From CAMBDR01 sp046597185 (GTDB taxonomy: Bacteria > Pseudomonadota > Gammaproteobacteria > Burkholderiales > Burkholderiaceae_D): DNA of 7,291 nucleotides. Shown piece after piece: positions 1 through 7,126 of the stretch. The notes under the pieces were generated by a model, which was not told where the DNA came from, did not search any database, and saw only the letters and a list, made by a program, of their open reading frames with translations. The stretch covers positions 1 through 7,291 of the forward strand of contig JBKJLF010000807.1 of assembly GCA_046597185.1 (NCBI GenBank), written 5' to 3'. The stretch's first letter is position 1, and each line of letters begins with the position of its first letter. The translations under genes were made by a program, and so were the position numbers.

Positions 1-474
1 GTTGCCCGATAAATGGTTTTGGATTTGGGTGGCAAGGGGTACGGTTAGCGTACCCAAGGGGCCAGTATGGCCGATGCCGTTCGGATCAGTTACCCGTGAA
101 CCACCTTGCCCATAGCCAGTACATTCCGGATGATTCACCACCGGCACGTTAAGGCCCAGCGCTGCATCGCCCAGCAAACCTGTTTGGGCCGGACAAATAC
201 TCAAGCCCAATTGGGCAGCCATGAGTTCGATCCAAAGTTTGTCCGTATAGGTAGTGCCGTCAACGACCCCGTTGATGGTAAATTTCCCGCCTCGTAGTGC
301 GGCTACCGCGCCTACTTTATAGCTGCCGACATCACTTAAGCTATCCCCAAATGATACGATGGAGCTAAATTTCACCTTATTCACTTGTGAGCCACCACTA
401 CTACCACCGCCGCCGCAACCCACTAAAATGGCGGCACTGGCAATAAGGCTTAACGTAATTTTTAAATGACGCAT
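1..474 (-). CDS. GDSL/SGNH-family hydrolase lipoprotein, N-terminal part (gene runs off the left edge)
   Basis: The first 158 codons are visible; the rest lies beyond the window. Residues 1-20 form a lipoprotein signal peptide: charged start (MRHLK), hydrophobic core, and lipobox LVGC with Cys20 as the predicted lipidated residue. Gly at +2 (no Asp) suggests outer-membrane rather than inner-membrane retention. A flexible Gly/Ser stretch (21-29) follows. The catalytic block I motif SFGDSLSDVG is at residues 41-50, with Ser45 the expected nucleophile. YGQGGSRVT near 121-129 may be the block II region, and PLATQIQNHL (146-155) resembles the segment seen after it in secreted GDSL esterases. The catalytic Asp/His block would be off-window. 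The ATG is supported by AGGAG five bases upstream. The family comprises serine esterases, lipases and acyltransferases; the substrate cannot be told from this fragment. It lies 132 nt after sua5 and probably has its own promoter. Confidence 0.88.
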   Translation of the reverse strand, partial: MRHLKITLSLIASAAILVGCGGGGSSGGSQVNKVKFSSIVSFGDSLSDVGSYKVGAVAALRGGKFTINGVVDGTTYTDKLWIELMAAQLGLSICPAQTGLLGDAALGLNVPVVNHPECTGYGQGGSRVTDPNGIGHTGPLGTLTVPLATQIQNHLSGN

Positions 475-479
475 TATGT

Positions 480-484
480 CTCCT
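480..484 (-). promoter_or_regulatory. Ribosome binding site of the GDSL lipoprotein gene
   Basis: AGGAG on the minus strand lies five bases before the ATG at 474. This is one of the clearest Shine-Dalgarno matches in the window. It fixes the start that gives a complete lipoprotein signal peptide. Confidence 0.75.
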
Positions 485-490
485 AACTGG

Positions 491-522
491 AAAATCAAAA
501 AAATTAAACCGCACGAGCGTGC
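491..522 (-). terminator. Weak candidate rho-independent terminator after sua5
   Basis: Read on the minus strand, GCACGCTCGTGC (522 to 511) can form a 4-bp GC-rich stem with a 4-base loop. It is followed by GGTTTAATTTTTTTGATTTT, a T-rich tract. The position, about 85 nt after the sua5 stop and 16 nt before the lipoprotein ATG, suits the end of the upstream operon. The stem is very short and the T-run is not directly adjacent, so this is only a candidate. Confidence 0.3.
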
Positions 523-606
523 TATTCAATACCTGACTAATATGCCAGCAATGATATCCCTTGTAGCCAGAAAACGCTCAATTTAACAAATCAGATTAAC
601 GCATTC

Positions 607-1671
607 TCACGCCAATAATTGCGCCAGGATCGCCTCGGAGCCATGTGCGGCACGCTGCAATCGATCATGGATACCCTGCCACCCGGCACCGCTTGAAGGT
701 GGCATTTCGACTAAAATTACCCTACTTTGTACTAGGTCAAGTTCACGTAATACCGCATATAACTGATGTGCATAACCCTCAGCTTGCGTTGGCATGGCAC
801 GTTGCGCGGGGACATTTGGCAAGCTTGGCAAGGCGTAGCTCATCAGTGAAAACTTTTGCCGGGCTTGTTGCAACTTAGCTACAATCTGAAGTAATTGATC
901 ACATTCCAACAAGACCACAGGCGTGCGCGGCGCATAGTGTGAAGCCAGGGTGCCCGAGGCGCGTGGCGCGCTAAAATCGGGACTGTGCGTCTTTTGGCCT
1001 ATTACTGTAGCAATTTGGTCTGCATTGATGTGGCCCGGACGCAACAAAACCGCACCGTGGGTGGCAAGGCGCGTGAGATCAAGTATCGTCGATTCAATCC
1101 CGACACTGCTGGCCCCGCCATCTAAAATCATATCGATCACAGACTCTTGTAAATTAACCGAACCCGTGCCCGAACCCGTGCCCCAGTCCGGAGCCAATCC
1201 AAACTCTTGCCGCACATGTTCGGCCAAAGTTGGGCTAACCCGGCCAAACTTATTGGCCGAAGGTGCGGCGATACCGCCTTTGCCTTGCTTGAAGGCGCGC
1301 AATAAAGCCATCGCAACCGGATGCGAGGGGCAACGAATGCCGATGCTATCCTGGCCGCCGGAAACCGCCGCCGGAATATGCGCCGCGCGCGGTAAAATCA
1401 AGGTCAAGGGGCCGGGCCAAAATGCGGCAATCAGTTGTTCCGCTTCTGTTGGCAAGTGCGCGACCCAATGCTGCAAATCCGCTCCCGGTGCCAGATGGAC
1501 AATCACCGGATGGTTGGAAGGCCTGCCCTTGGCTTGAAAAATTTTCGCCACCGCCGCCGGGTTTTCGGCGTCAGCCCCCAAACCGTAGACAGTCTCGGTA
1601 GGAAAAGCAACCAGGCCGCCCGCTTCCAAAAGCCGAGCGGCCTGCTCAATGCTGGCTTCAACAGGTTCCAT
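607..1671 (-). CDS. sua5: L-threonylcarbamoyladenylate synthase, long Sua5/YwlC type
   Basis: Forms threonylcarbamoyl-AMP from threonine, bicarbonate and ATP, the first step of t6A37 synthesis in tRNAs reading ANN codons; the TsaD complex then transfers the group. It has 354 residues, so it is the two-domain Sua5 form rather than the short TsaC form (about 190 aa). The N-terminal YrdC domain (about 1-205) shows FPTETVYGLGADA (23-35), KGRPSNHPVIVHL (48-60), WPGPLTLIL (85-93), GIRCPSHPVA (111-120), APSANKFGRVSPT (136-148) and GIESTILDLT (191-200). The linker SGTLASHYAPRTP (239-251) leads to the C-terminal Sua5 domain, which ends with GAGWQGIHDRLQRAA (328-342). I chose ATG at 1671; a TTG sits one codon upstream, and neither has a strong ribosome site. 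It starts 13 nt after the purC stop, so it is probably cotranscribed. Residues 164-171 (GTGSGTGS) come from a 12-bp tandem duplication. tsaC is an equally valid symbol. Confidence 0.93.
   Translation of the reverse strand: MEPVEASIEQAARLLEAGGLVAFPTETVYGLGADAENPAAVAKIFQAKGRPSNHPVIVHLAPGADLQHWVAHLPTEAEQLIAAFWPGPLTLILPRAAHIPAAVSGGQDSIGIRCPSHPVAMALLRAFKQGKGGIAAPSANKFGRVSPTLAEHVRQEFGLAPDWGTGSGTGSVNLQESVIDMILDGGASSVGIESTILDLTRLATHGAVLLRPGHINADQIATVIGQKTHSPDFSAPRASGTLASHYAPRTPVVLLECDQLLQIVAKLQQARQKFSLMSYALPSLPNVPAQRAMPTQAEGYAHQLYAVLRELDLVQSRVILVEMPPSSGAGWQGIHDRLQRAAHGSEAILAQLLA
1159..1182. repeat. Two-copy 12-bp tandem repeat inside sua5
   Basis: CGAACCCGTGCC occurs twice back to back (1159-1170 and 1171-1182) with no mismatch. 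On the coding strand each copy reads Gly-Thr-Gly-Ser, so the duplication keeps the frame and gives residues 164-171 of the Sua5 protein. Confidence 0.9.
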
Positions 1672-1684
1672 CAATGGGGCGAAC

Positions 1685-2578
1685 TCATTTTGTGGGCAAT
1701 TCTGTGGTCAACAAACGTAAAGCTTGCTCATAAATATCGGCCGTTCTTTGCGCCACGTCGAGCGGCAGATGCGGTGCCGGGGCCTTTTTATTCCAGGCTT
1801 GGGTTTCCAGATAATCCCGCACGAATTGTTTATCAAACGAAGGCGGCGAGATACCGATCTGATATTTATCCATGGGCCAAAAGCGCGACGAATCCGGGGT
1901 CAGAATTTCATCGATCAAATGCACGGTGCCCTGCTCATCCAGGCCAAATTCAAATTTAGTATCGGCAATAATAATGCCCTTGGTGGCGGCAAATTGCGCC
2001 GCTTCGGTGTACAGTTTGATGGCAGCTTCTTTGACCTGGCGCGCAATATCGACACCAATAATTTCTTCCGCTTGCGCGTACGAGATATTTTCATCGTGCT
2101 GGCCCATGGGGGCTTTGGTCGAGGGAGTGAACAACACTTCCGGCAATTGCTGCGCCTCTTGCAAGCCTGCTGGCAAGCTGATGCCGCATACTGCACCGGT
2201 TCTTTGATAGTCTTTCCAGCCCGAGCCAATCAAATACCCCCGCACAATGGCTTCAATCGCGAGTGGTTTGAATTTTTTCACCACAATGGCGCGCCCCGCT
2301 ACCTGTTCGCGCTCATCTGGCGCGACCACACTCTCCGGGTCAATGCCGGTTTCGTGATTAGGCATCATATGACCATATTTTTTGAACCAAAAATTGGACA
2401 TCGACGTTAAAATCTTTCCCTTATTGGGGATCGGATCATCCAAAATTACATCAAACGCGGATAAGCGATCCGTTTGTACCACCAGCAATTTATCGTCGCC
2501 GACAGCATAAATATCACGCACCTTGCCGCGATGCAAAAACGGCAGTGATTTCAAATTTGTTTGCAGCAAACCGGACAT
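1685..2578 (-). CDS. purC: Phosphoribosylaminoimidazole-succinocarboxamide synthase (SAICAR synthetase)
   Basis: Joins CAIR and L-aspartate with ATP to make SAICAR, in cytosolic de novo IMP synthesis; the CAIR comes from PurE, encoded just upstream. The protein has 297 residues. The N-terminal ATP-binding part shows HRGKVRDIYAVGDD (16-29) and LSAFDVILDDPIPNKG (39-54). EAIVRGYLIGSGWKDYQ (109-125), FTPSTKAPMGQHDENIS (150-166), IIADTKFEFG (203-212) and LIDEILTPDSSRFW (221-234) carry the signature and Mg/nucleotide/substrate-binding regions. The frame is open a further 58 codons upstream, but those codons run through the intergenic hairpin and into purE in a different frame and do not resemble PurC. 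The ATG at 2578 has AGAGGAG five bases before it and matches the usual N-terminus, so I chose it. The gene follows purE by 70 nt and precedes sua5 by 13 nt. Confidence 0.97.
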   Translation of the reverse strand: MSGLLQTNLKSLPFLHRGKVRDIYAVGDDKLLVVQTDRLSAFDVILDDPIPNKGKILTSMSNFWFKKYGHMMPNHETGIDPESVVAPDEREQVAGRAIVVKKFKPLAIEAIVRGYLIGSGWKDYQRTGAVCGISLPAGLQEAQQLPEVLFTPSTKAPMGQHDENISYAQAEEIIGVDIARQVKEAAIKLYTEAAQFAATKGIIIADTKFEFGLDEQGTVHLIDEILTPDSSRFWPMDKYQIGISPPSFDKQFVRDYLETQAWNKKAPAPHLPLDVAQRTADIYEQALRLLTTELPTK

Positions 2579-2583
2579 GGAAA

Positions 2584-2590
2584 CTCCTCT
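2584..2590 (-). promoter_or_regulatory. Strong ribosome binding site deciding the purC start
   Basis: AGAGGAG on the minus strand, five bases before ATG 2578, is the best Shine-Dalgarno match in the window. It decides against the longer frame that could begin inside purE. Confidence 0.8.
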
Positions 2591-2600
2591 ACATATGGCC

Positions 2601-2624
2601 AAGTGGCCCAAACCCGGGCCACTT
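2601..2624 (-). repeat. Perfect 9-bp stem-loop in the purE-purC gap
   Basis: AAGTGGCCC (2624 to 2616) and GGGCCACTT (2609 to 2601) on the minus strand are exact inverted copies around the 6-base loop GGGTTT. The stem holds six G-C pairs. It lies 25 nt after the purE stop and 22 nt before the purC ATG. No T-run follows on the minus strand, so it is not a typical intrinsic terminator. In the mRNA it could protect or process the purE-purC junction, or the DNA palindrome could bind a protein; the sequence does not decide. Confidence 0.8.
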
Positions 2625-2648
2625 AAAATCGAACAATAATTAAATAGA

Positions 2649-3137
2649 TTACAACTCTGGCAAAACGGCATTGCGTACTTTTTCAGCCTGCGTGGCACGG
2701 AAGGCCAGCAGCTTTTCACGCATGGCCGGGTCTTGCAGGGCCAAAATCGCAATCACCGACAACGCCGCATTGGCCGCACCGGATTCACCAATGGCCAAGG
2801 TTGATACCGGAATGCCCTTGGGCATTTGCACCATCGCCAAGAGAGAATCGAGGCCTTTTAAATATTTGGAAGGAATCGGTACGCCAAACACGGGCAAAAT
2901 CGTGCCTGCCGCCACCACGCCAGCCAAATGCGCTGCCGCACCAGCACCAGCAATAAAACTTTGGCAACCACGCGCCTCCATATCTTTCATCCACGCTTCC
3001 AGCTCGACCGGGGTACGGTGCGCGGACAAGGCGCGCGCTTCATAACTGACGCCAAAATCTTTACAAATTTGTGCTGCTTCTTTCATGATGTCCCAGTCCG
3101 AAGTAGACCCCATCACGATACCAACCAAAGTAGCCAT
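2649..3137 (-). CDS. purE: N5-carboxyaminoimidazole ribonucleotide mutase, class I PurE
   Basis: Converts N5-CAIR to CAIR, the substrate of PurC, in de novo purine synthesis; the family forms octamers in the cytosol. The 162 residues match the usual length of class I PurE. Phosphate- and substrate-binding motifs visible are MGSTSDWD (9-16), SAHRTP (38-43, with His40 at the position of the family's catalytic histidine), AGAGAAAHLAGVVAAGT (63-79), PVFGVPI (82-88) and VQMPKGIPVSTLAIG (103-117). The sequence resembles E. coli PurE, which works with PurK, so class I is likely; no purK is present in this window. The ATG at 3137 has AAAAAGG five bases upstream. The gene is 50 nt after fba and 70 nt before purC, all on the same strand. 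Confidence 0.96.
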   Translation of the reverse strand: MATLVGIVMGSTSDWDIMKEAAQICKDFGVSYEARALSAHRTPVELEAWMKDMEARGCQSFIAGAGAAAHLAGVVAAGTILPVFGVPIPSKYLKGLDSLLAMVQMPKGIPVSTLAIGESGAANAALSVIAILALQDPAMREKLLAFRATQAEKVRNAVLPEL

Positions 3138-3187
3138 AACAACCTTTTTACAAGTTTAAGAATTCAAAAATTTAAAAATAAATCATG

Positions 3188-4252
3188 TCATTTCACGATT
3201 TGCTTCAATTCGCCACGAGCATAGCGTTCTGCCATTTTCTCCAGCGGGATGGATTTCAAATTTGCGGCCTGGCCTTCGCAACCAAACGACAGGAAACGCG
3301 CTTTGCAAATTTTGACCGCCGCTTCACGCGCAGGCTTTAAATACTCACGCGGATCAAATTTGGTGGGATTTTCAAACATGAAACGACGAATCGCCGCCGT
3401 CATGGCCAAACGAATGTCGGTATCGATATTGATTTTACGCACGCCGTGCTTGATGCCTTCCTGGATTTCTTCAATCGGCACGCCAAAAGTAGGCTTCATG
3501 TCGCCGCCAAACTGACGAATTTCTTCCAACAAATCTTGCGGCACCTGGGAGGAGCCATGCATCACCAAATGGGTGTTGGGGATGCGCGCATGGATTTCTT
3601 TGACGCGGTGCATGGCCAAAATTTCGCCAGTGGGCTTTTTGGTGAATTTATACGCGCCGTGCGAGGTGCCAATCGCAATCGCCAAGGCATCGCAATGGGT
3701 TAATTGCACAAATTCAGCCGCTTGCGCCACGTCGGTGAGCAATTCTTCGCGCGTCATTTTGCCTTCTGCGCCATGGCCATCTTCTTTATCGCCTTGCATG
3801 GTTTCGAGTGAACCCAACACGCCCAGTTCCGCTTCAACGGTCACGCCGATGGCGTGGGAAAACTTCACCACTTCTTGCGATACGGCCACATTGTATTCAT
3901 AGTTGGCCACGGTTTTGCCATCGGCCATGAGCGAACCATCCATCATCACCGAAGTAAAGCCGGAGCGGATTGCGGTCATGCAAACGGCGGGCGACTGGCC
4001 GTGGTCTTGATGCATGACCAAGGGAATATGCGGGTAAGCTTCCACTGCGGCATCAATCAAATGCCGCAAAAAGGCTTCGCCCGCGTATTTGCGCGCACCT
4101 GCCGAGGCTTGCATGATGACTGGTGAACCGATTTCATCGGCAGCAATCATAATGGCTTGCACTTGCTCCAGGTTATTAACATTGAACGCAGGAATACCAT
4201 AACCGTGTTCTGCCGCATGATCCAACAATTGACGCATTGATACGAGTGCCAT
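3188..4252 (-). CDS. fba: Fructose-1,6-bisphosphate aldolase, class II, Calvin-cycle subtype
   Basis: Zinc-dependent reversible cleavage of fructose-1,6-bisphosphate to glyceraldehyde-3-phosphate and dihydroxyacetone phosphate, in glycolysis and gluconeogenesis; the subtype name does not prove CO2 fixation. The TIM-barrel protein has 354 residues, the usual length of class IIB members. HQDHGQS (81-87) carries the catalytic Asp83 and zinc ligand His84. EAELG (140-144), GTSHGAYKF (195-203, zinc ligand His198), MHGSSQVP (231-238, zinc ligand His232) and NIDTDIRLA (275-283) complete the active-site and phosphate-binding set. Nothing essential appears missing. The ATG at 4252 has GGAG eight bases upstream and gives the family's usual start, MALVSMRQLLDHA. 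It lies 78 nt after pyk and 50 nt before purE. fbaA or cbbA are used for the same gene in relatives. Confidence 0.97.
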   Translation of the reverse strand: MALVSMRQLLDHAAEHGYGIPAFNVNNLEQVQAIMIAADEIGSPVIMQASAGARKYAGEAFLRHLIDAAVEAYPHIPLVMHQDHGQSPAVCMTAIRSGFTSVMMDGSLMADGKTVANYEYNVAVSQEVVKFSHAIGVTVEAELGVLGSLETMQGDKEDGHGAEGKMTREELLTDVAQAAEFVQLTHCDALAIAIGTSHGAYKFTKKPTGEILAMHRVKEIHARIPNTHLVMHGSSQVPQDLLEEIRQFGGDMKPTFGVPIEEIQEGIKHGVRKINIDTDIRLAMTAAIRRFMFENPTKFDPREYLKPAREAAVKICKARFLSFGCEGQAANLKSIPLEKMAERYARGELKQIVK

Positions 4253-4330
4253 AGTGTAAACTCCAAAAAGAAAATCGGTAAAACAAATTCGGTTATGCGT
4301 AGCTTCTTTGCTTCCACTGGCGATACCGGC

Positions 4331-5779
4331 CTATTGATACTCACCCACACGCACAATTTTCAGTGCATTGGTGCCGCCCACCTGCCCCATCGGCTCGCCC
4401 CAGGTGACCACAATCGTGTCGCCCAGTTCCACCACGCCATTGGCCAACATCAAGGTTTCCGCTGCGCGCAATACGGCGTCACGGTCATTTGATTGCGCCA
4501 AATTAAATGTTCTCACATTGCGAAACAAGGCAGCCTTACGCTGGGTTGCCACGCTCGGTGTCAAGGCAAAAATCGGGGTGGCGATATTATGCCGACTCAT
4601 CCAGAGCGAAGTCGAACCCGATTCAGTCAGGGCAACAATCGCTTTCACATGTAAATGATGTGCGGTAAATAAAGCAGCATAGGCCACCGATTGGTCAATC
4701 CGGGTAAAACGTACATTCATGAAATCGGAATCAAGCTCATAGGATTCCGATTTTTCTGCTTCCACACACACCGCCGCCATCATTTCCACGGTTTCCACCG
4801 GATATTTACCCGATGCCGTTTCAGCCGAAGTCATCACCGCATCGGTCCCATCCAATACCGCATTGGCCACGTCCGATACTTCTGCACGGGTGGGGCTGGC
4901 GTTGACAATCATCGATTCCATCATTTGGGTGGCAGTAATGGCCAACTTGTTGGAAGCACGCGCCATGCGTATCATGCGCTTTTGCAAAGCTGGCACCGCT
5001 GCATTGCCCACTTCCACCGCCAAATCACCGCGCGCGACCATGATGCCGTCCGATGCATCCAAAATTTCTTGCAAAACCGGAATCGCCTCGGCCCGCTCAA
5101 TTTTCGCAATCATCATCGGCTTGTGATTATACGGCTCTCCGGCAATATTCGCCAGCTGCCGCGCCATTTCCATATCGGTTGCATTTTTAGGAAAGGAGAT
5201 GGCAAGATAATCCGCTTGAAAGCTCATCGCCGTTTTGATGTCTTCCATGTCCTTGGCAGTCAGTGCAGGCGCAGTCAAACCACCACCTTGGCGATTAATT
5301 CCCTTATTATTTGATAACTCTCCGCCAATTTGCACTGTGGTAAAAATCTCACTGGCGACGATTTTTTCAACAATCAACACAATCAAGCCATCATTAAGTA
5401 ATAAAACATCATTGCCTTTTAAATCACGTGGCAAGGCTTTGTAATCGAGGCCCACCCGTTCCTGATTACCGAGTTCGCCTTTTTCACCCCAGCGCGCATC
5501 GAGAATGAATTTATCGCCTTTTTCAAGGAAAATTTTACCGTTTTCAAATTTACCAACACGAATTTTAGGGCCTTGCATATCAGCCATAATCGCCACTTCA
5601 CGCCCCACTTCGGCCGCTGCGGCACGCACCATGGTGGCACGGTCGATATGGTCTTGCGCCTTACCATGAGAAAAATTCAAACGCACCACATTCACACCAG
5701 CGCGTATCATGCGCACCAGGATTTCATGATTATTCGATGCTGGGCCGACTGTTGCGACAATTTTAGTTCCGCGAGACAT
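4331..5779 (-). CDS. pyk: Pyruvate kinase
   Basis: Transfers phosphate from phosphoenolpyruvate to ADP, giving pyruvate and ATP, the last step of glycolysis in the cytosol. It is 482 residues and full length. The barrel shows TKIVATVGPAS (5-15), RLNFSHG (33-39), MADMQGPKIRVGKF (65-78), MIAKIERAEAI (223-233, catalytic Lys226 and metal ligand Glu228), DGIMVARGDLAVEVG (244-258, metal ligand Asp252) and ATQMMESM (283-290). The domain boundary reads DGTDAVMTSAETASGKYP (310-327), and the C-terminal allosteric domain has the phosphate-loop-like TESGSTSLW (385-393). The SAET form resembles PykA-type enzymes more than PykF, so sugar-monophosphate or AMP control is possible but unproven. The ATG at 5779 has AAGGA six bases upstream. 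It lies 58 nt after pgk. Confidence 0.97.
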   Translation of the reverse strand: MSRGTKIVATVGPASNNHEILVRMIRAGVNVVRLNFSHGKAQDHIDRATMVRAAAAEVGREVAIMADMQGPKIRVGKFENGKIFLEKGDKFILDARWGEKGELGNQERVGLDYKALPRDLKGNDVLLLNDGLIVLIVEKIVASEIFTTVQIGGELSNNKGINRQGGGLTAPALTAKDMEDIKTAMSFQADYLAISFPKNATDMEMARQLANIAGEPYNHKPMMIAKIERAEAIPVLQEILDASDGIMVARGDLAVEVGNAAVPALQKRMIRMARASNKLAITATQMMESMIVNASPTRAEVSDVANAVLDGTDAVMTSAETASGKYPVETVEMMAAVCVEAEKSESYELDSDFMNVRFTRIDQSVAYAALFTAHHLHVKAIVALTESGSTSLWMSRHNIATPIFALTPSVATQRKAALFRNVRTFNLAQSNDRDAVLRAAETLMLANGVVELGDTIVVTWGEPMGQVGGTNALKIVRVGEYQ

Positions 5780-5802
5780 AATATTCCTTGAAAAATATGC
5801 AG

Positions 5803-5821
5803 ATAAGTATGCAATAAGTAT
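5803..5821. repeat. Two direct ATAAGTAT repeats in the pgk-pyk gap
   Basis: ATAAGTAT occurs at 5803-5810 and 5814-5821, separated by GCA, an 11-bp period of about one helical turn. It lies in the 58-nt, very AT-rich gap between pgk and pyk, 24 nt upstream of the pyk ATG. A regulator site or an internal promoter element is conceivable, but no known consensus matches, and chance in AT-rich DNA is quite possible. Confidence 0.5.
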
Positions 5822-5837
5822 ATAAATTATATTTTAA

Positions 5838-7052
5838 TTAAGCCTTGGCTCTTTGCATCAATATTTCGACCGCAGGCAGGGTTTTCCCTTCCAAAAATTC
5901 CAGGAAAGCACCGCCACCTGTGGAAATGTAATCCACTTTATCACCAATCCCATACTTGGCAATCGCCGCCAGGGTATCGCCACCGCCAGCGATGGAAAAC
6001 GCCTTCGATTCGGCAATGGCCAATGCCAGCGTTTTGGTGCCGCCACCAAATTGATCAAATTCAAATACCCCCACCGGGCCATTCCACACCACCGTACCGG
6101 CTTTGGCGATTTGCTCTGCCAGCAAGGCAGCGGTTTTCGGGCCGATATCCAAAATCATATCGTCGTCTTGCACTTCAGCCACGTCCTTGGTGGTGGCCAC
6201 GGCGGTGGCCGAAAATTCTTTGGCACAGACTACATCCACAGGAATCGGCACTTGCGCGCCGCGTTTGGCCATCATCTCAATAATGGCGCGCGCTTCATTA
6301 ACCAAATCGGCTTCGACCAGGGACTTACCCACTTTCAAGCCAGCCGCCAGCATAACGGTATTGGCGATACCGCCGCCAACGATCAGATTATCCACCTTAT
6401 CGGCCAGCGATTTTAAAATAGTCAGCTTGCTCGATACTTTGGAACCGGCCACAATCGCGGCCAAGGGGCGTGCGGGCGCATGTAAGGCTTTGCCCAGCGC
6501 ATCCAGTTCAGCCGCCAACAAAGGACCGGCGCAAGCGATGGGGGCAAATTTGGCCACGCCGTGGGTAGTGGCTTCAGCCCGGTGCGCGGTGCCAAAGGCA
6601 TCGTTAACATACACATCACATAAAGCGGCAATCTTTTGCGCCAATTCATCGCTATTTTTTTTCTCGCCACGATTCAAGCGGCAATTTTCCAGCAATACCA
6701 CGCTGCCATTGGCCAGTTGCTCCAAACCTGCCCCATCAACCCAGTTTTGCTTAAGTTCAACGGTTTGACCTAATAATTCACTTAAACGGGCGGCAACCGG
6801 GGCCAAGCTGTCTTCCGGCTTATATTCGCCTTCGGTGGGGCGGCCCAGATGTGACGTTACCATCACTTTGGCACCCGCAGCAGCGGCGGCGCGAATCGCG
6901 GGCACCGAGGCGCGAATGCGCGTATCTTCGGTAATATTGCCTGCATCATCTTGCGGTACGTTCAGGTCGGCGCGGATAAAAATCCGTTTGCCTTGCAGTT
7001 GCTGACGATCAATTAGATCAGAGAGTCGTTGAAATTGAAGAGCTGATTGCAT
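5838..7052 (-). CDS. pgk: Phosphoglycerate kinase
   Basis: Reversible phosphate transfer between 1,3-bisphosphoglycerate and ADP, in cytosolic glycolysis and gluconeogenesis. The 404 residues form the usual two-domain enzyme. The N-domain substrate motifs are RADLNVPQDD (27-36), SHLGRP (67-72), ENCRLNRGE (122-130) and NDAFGTAHRAEA (150-161). The hinge and nucleotide domain show GSKVSSKL (203-210), GGGIANT (226-232), WNGPVGVFE (323-331), GGGDT (356-360) and STGGGAFLE (377-385). All expected catalytic regions are present. The ATG at 7052 gives a few residues more than many relatives (MQSALQFQRLSDLI); no clear Shine-Dalgarno precedes it, and I see no better in-frame start before the RLSDLI motif. 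It is the first gene of the glycolytic cluster, 94 nt after the azlD-like stop, with a plausible promoter in that gap. Confidence 0.97.
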   Translation of the reverse strand: MQSALQFQRLSDLIDRQQLQGKRIFIRADLNVPQDDAGNITEDTRIRASVPAIRAAAAAGAKVMVTSHLGRPTEGEYKPEDSLAPVAARLSELLGQTVELKQNWVDGAGLEQLANGSVVLLENCRLNRGEKKNSDELAQKIAALCDVYVNDAFGTAHRAEATTHGVAKFAPIACAGPLLAAELDALGKALHAPARPLAAIVAGSKVSSKLTILKSLADKVDNLIVGGGIANTVMLAAGLKVGKSLVEADLVNEARAIIEMMAKRGAQVPIPVDVVCAKEFSATAVATTKDVAEVQDDDMILDIGPKTAALLAEQIAKAGTVVWNGPVGVFEFDQFGGGTKTLALAIAESKAFSIAGGGDTLAAIAKYGIGDKVDYISTGGGAFLEFLEGKTLPAVEILMQRAKA

Positions 7053-7086
7053 ATCGGTTCAAGAGGTCGGGTGGATAAGAAACACT

Positions 7087-7115
7087 ATTCTACCGCAGTG
7101 CAGCATTTTTATAAA
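7087..7115 (-). promoter_or_regulatory. Candidate sigma70-type promoter for pgk and the downstream cluster
   Basis: On the minus strand TTTATA (7115 to 7110, four of six matches to TTGACA) and TAGAAT (7092 to 7087, five of six to TATAAT) are 17 bases apart. Transcription would begin near 7080 and leave a leader of about 28 nt before the pgk ATG. The gap is AT-rich, which raises the chance of accidental matches, but the spacing and position suit a promoter for the whole cluster. Confidence 0.4.
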
Positions 7116-7126
7116 ATCATTTTTAT
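7104..7126. repeat. Two direct CATTTTTAT repeats upstream of pgk
   Basis: CATTTTTAT occurs at 7104-7112 and 7118-7126, a 14-bp period, overlapping the candidate -35 region. The central TTTTATAAAA is also a 10-bp palindrome. It may be a regulator site or simply AT-rich upstream-element DNA. Confidence 0.45.

Noticed and set aside
1672..1674. TTG start one codon before the ATG of sua5
   Set aside because: The adjacent ATG is the commoner start and neither is distinguished by a ribosome site; the difference is a single residue.
645..2410. Long open frames on the plus strand opposite sua5 and purC (for example 950-1537, 1435-1959 and 1724-2410)
   Set aside because: They are antisense to well-recognised genes, have no recognisable motifs, and overlap each other in different frames.
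2601..2624. The purE-purC stem-loop as an intrinsic terminator
   Set aside because: On the transcribed minus strand the stem is followed by GGCCATATG rather than a T-run, and purC needs transcription through it.
2579..2752. A 58-codon N-terminal extension of purC running back into the end of purE
   Set aside because: It crosses the hairpin and overlaps purE in another frame, has no PurC similarity, and the ATG at 2578 has a strong ribosome site and the family's normal N-terminus.
3249..6768. Plus-strand open frames opposite fba, pyk and pgk (for example 4691-5314, 5853-6416 and 6103-6768)
   Set aside because: All are antisense to complete, well-conserved enzymes and their translations look like shadow sequence (runs of His/Arg or Ser/Ala) without known domains.
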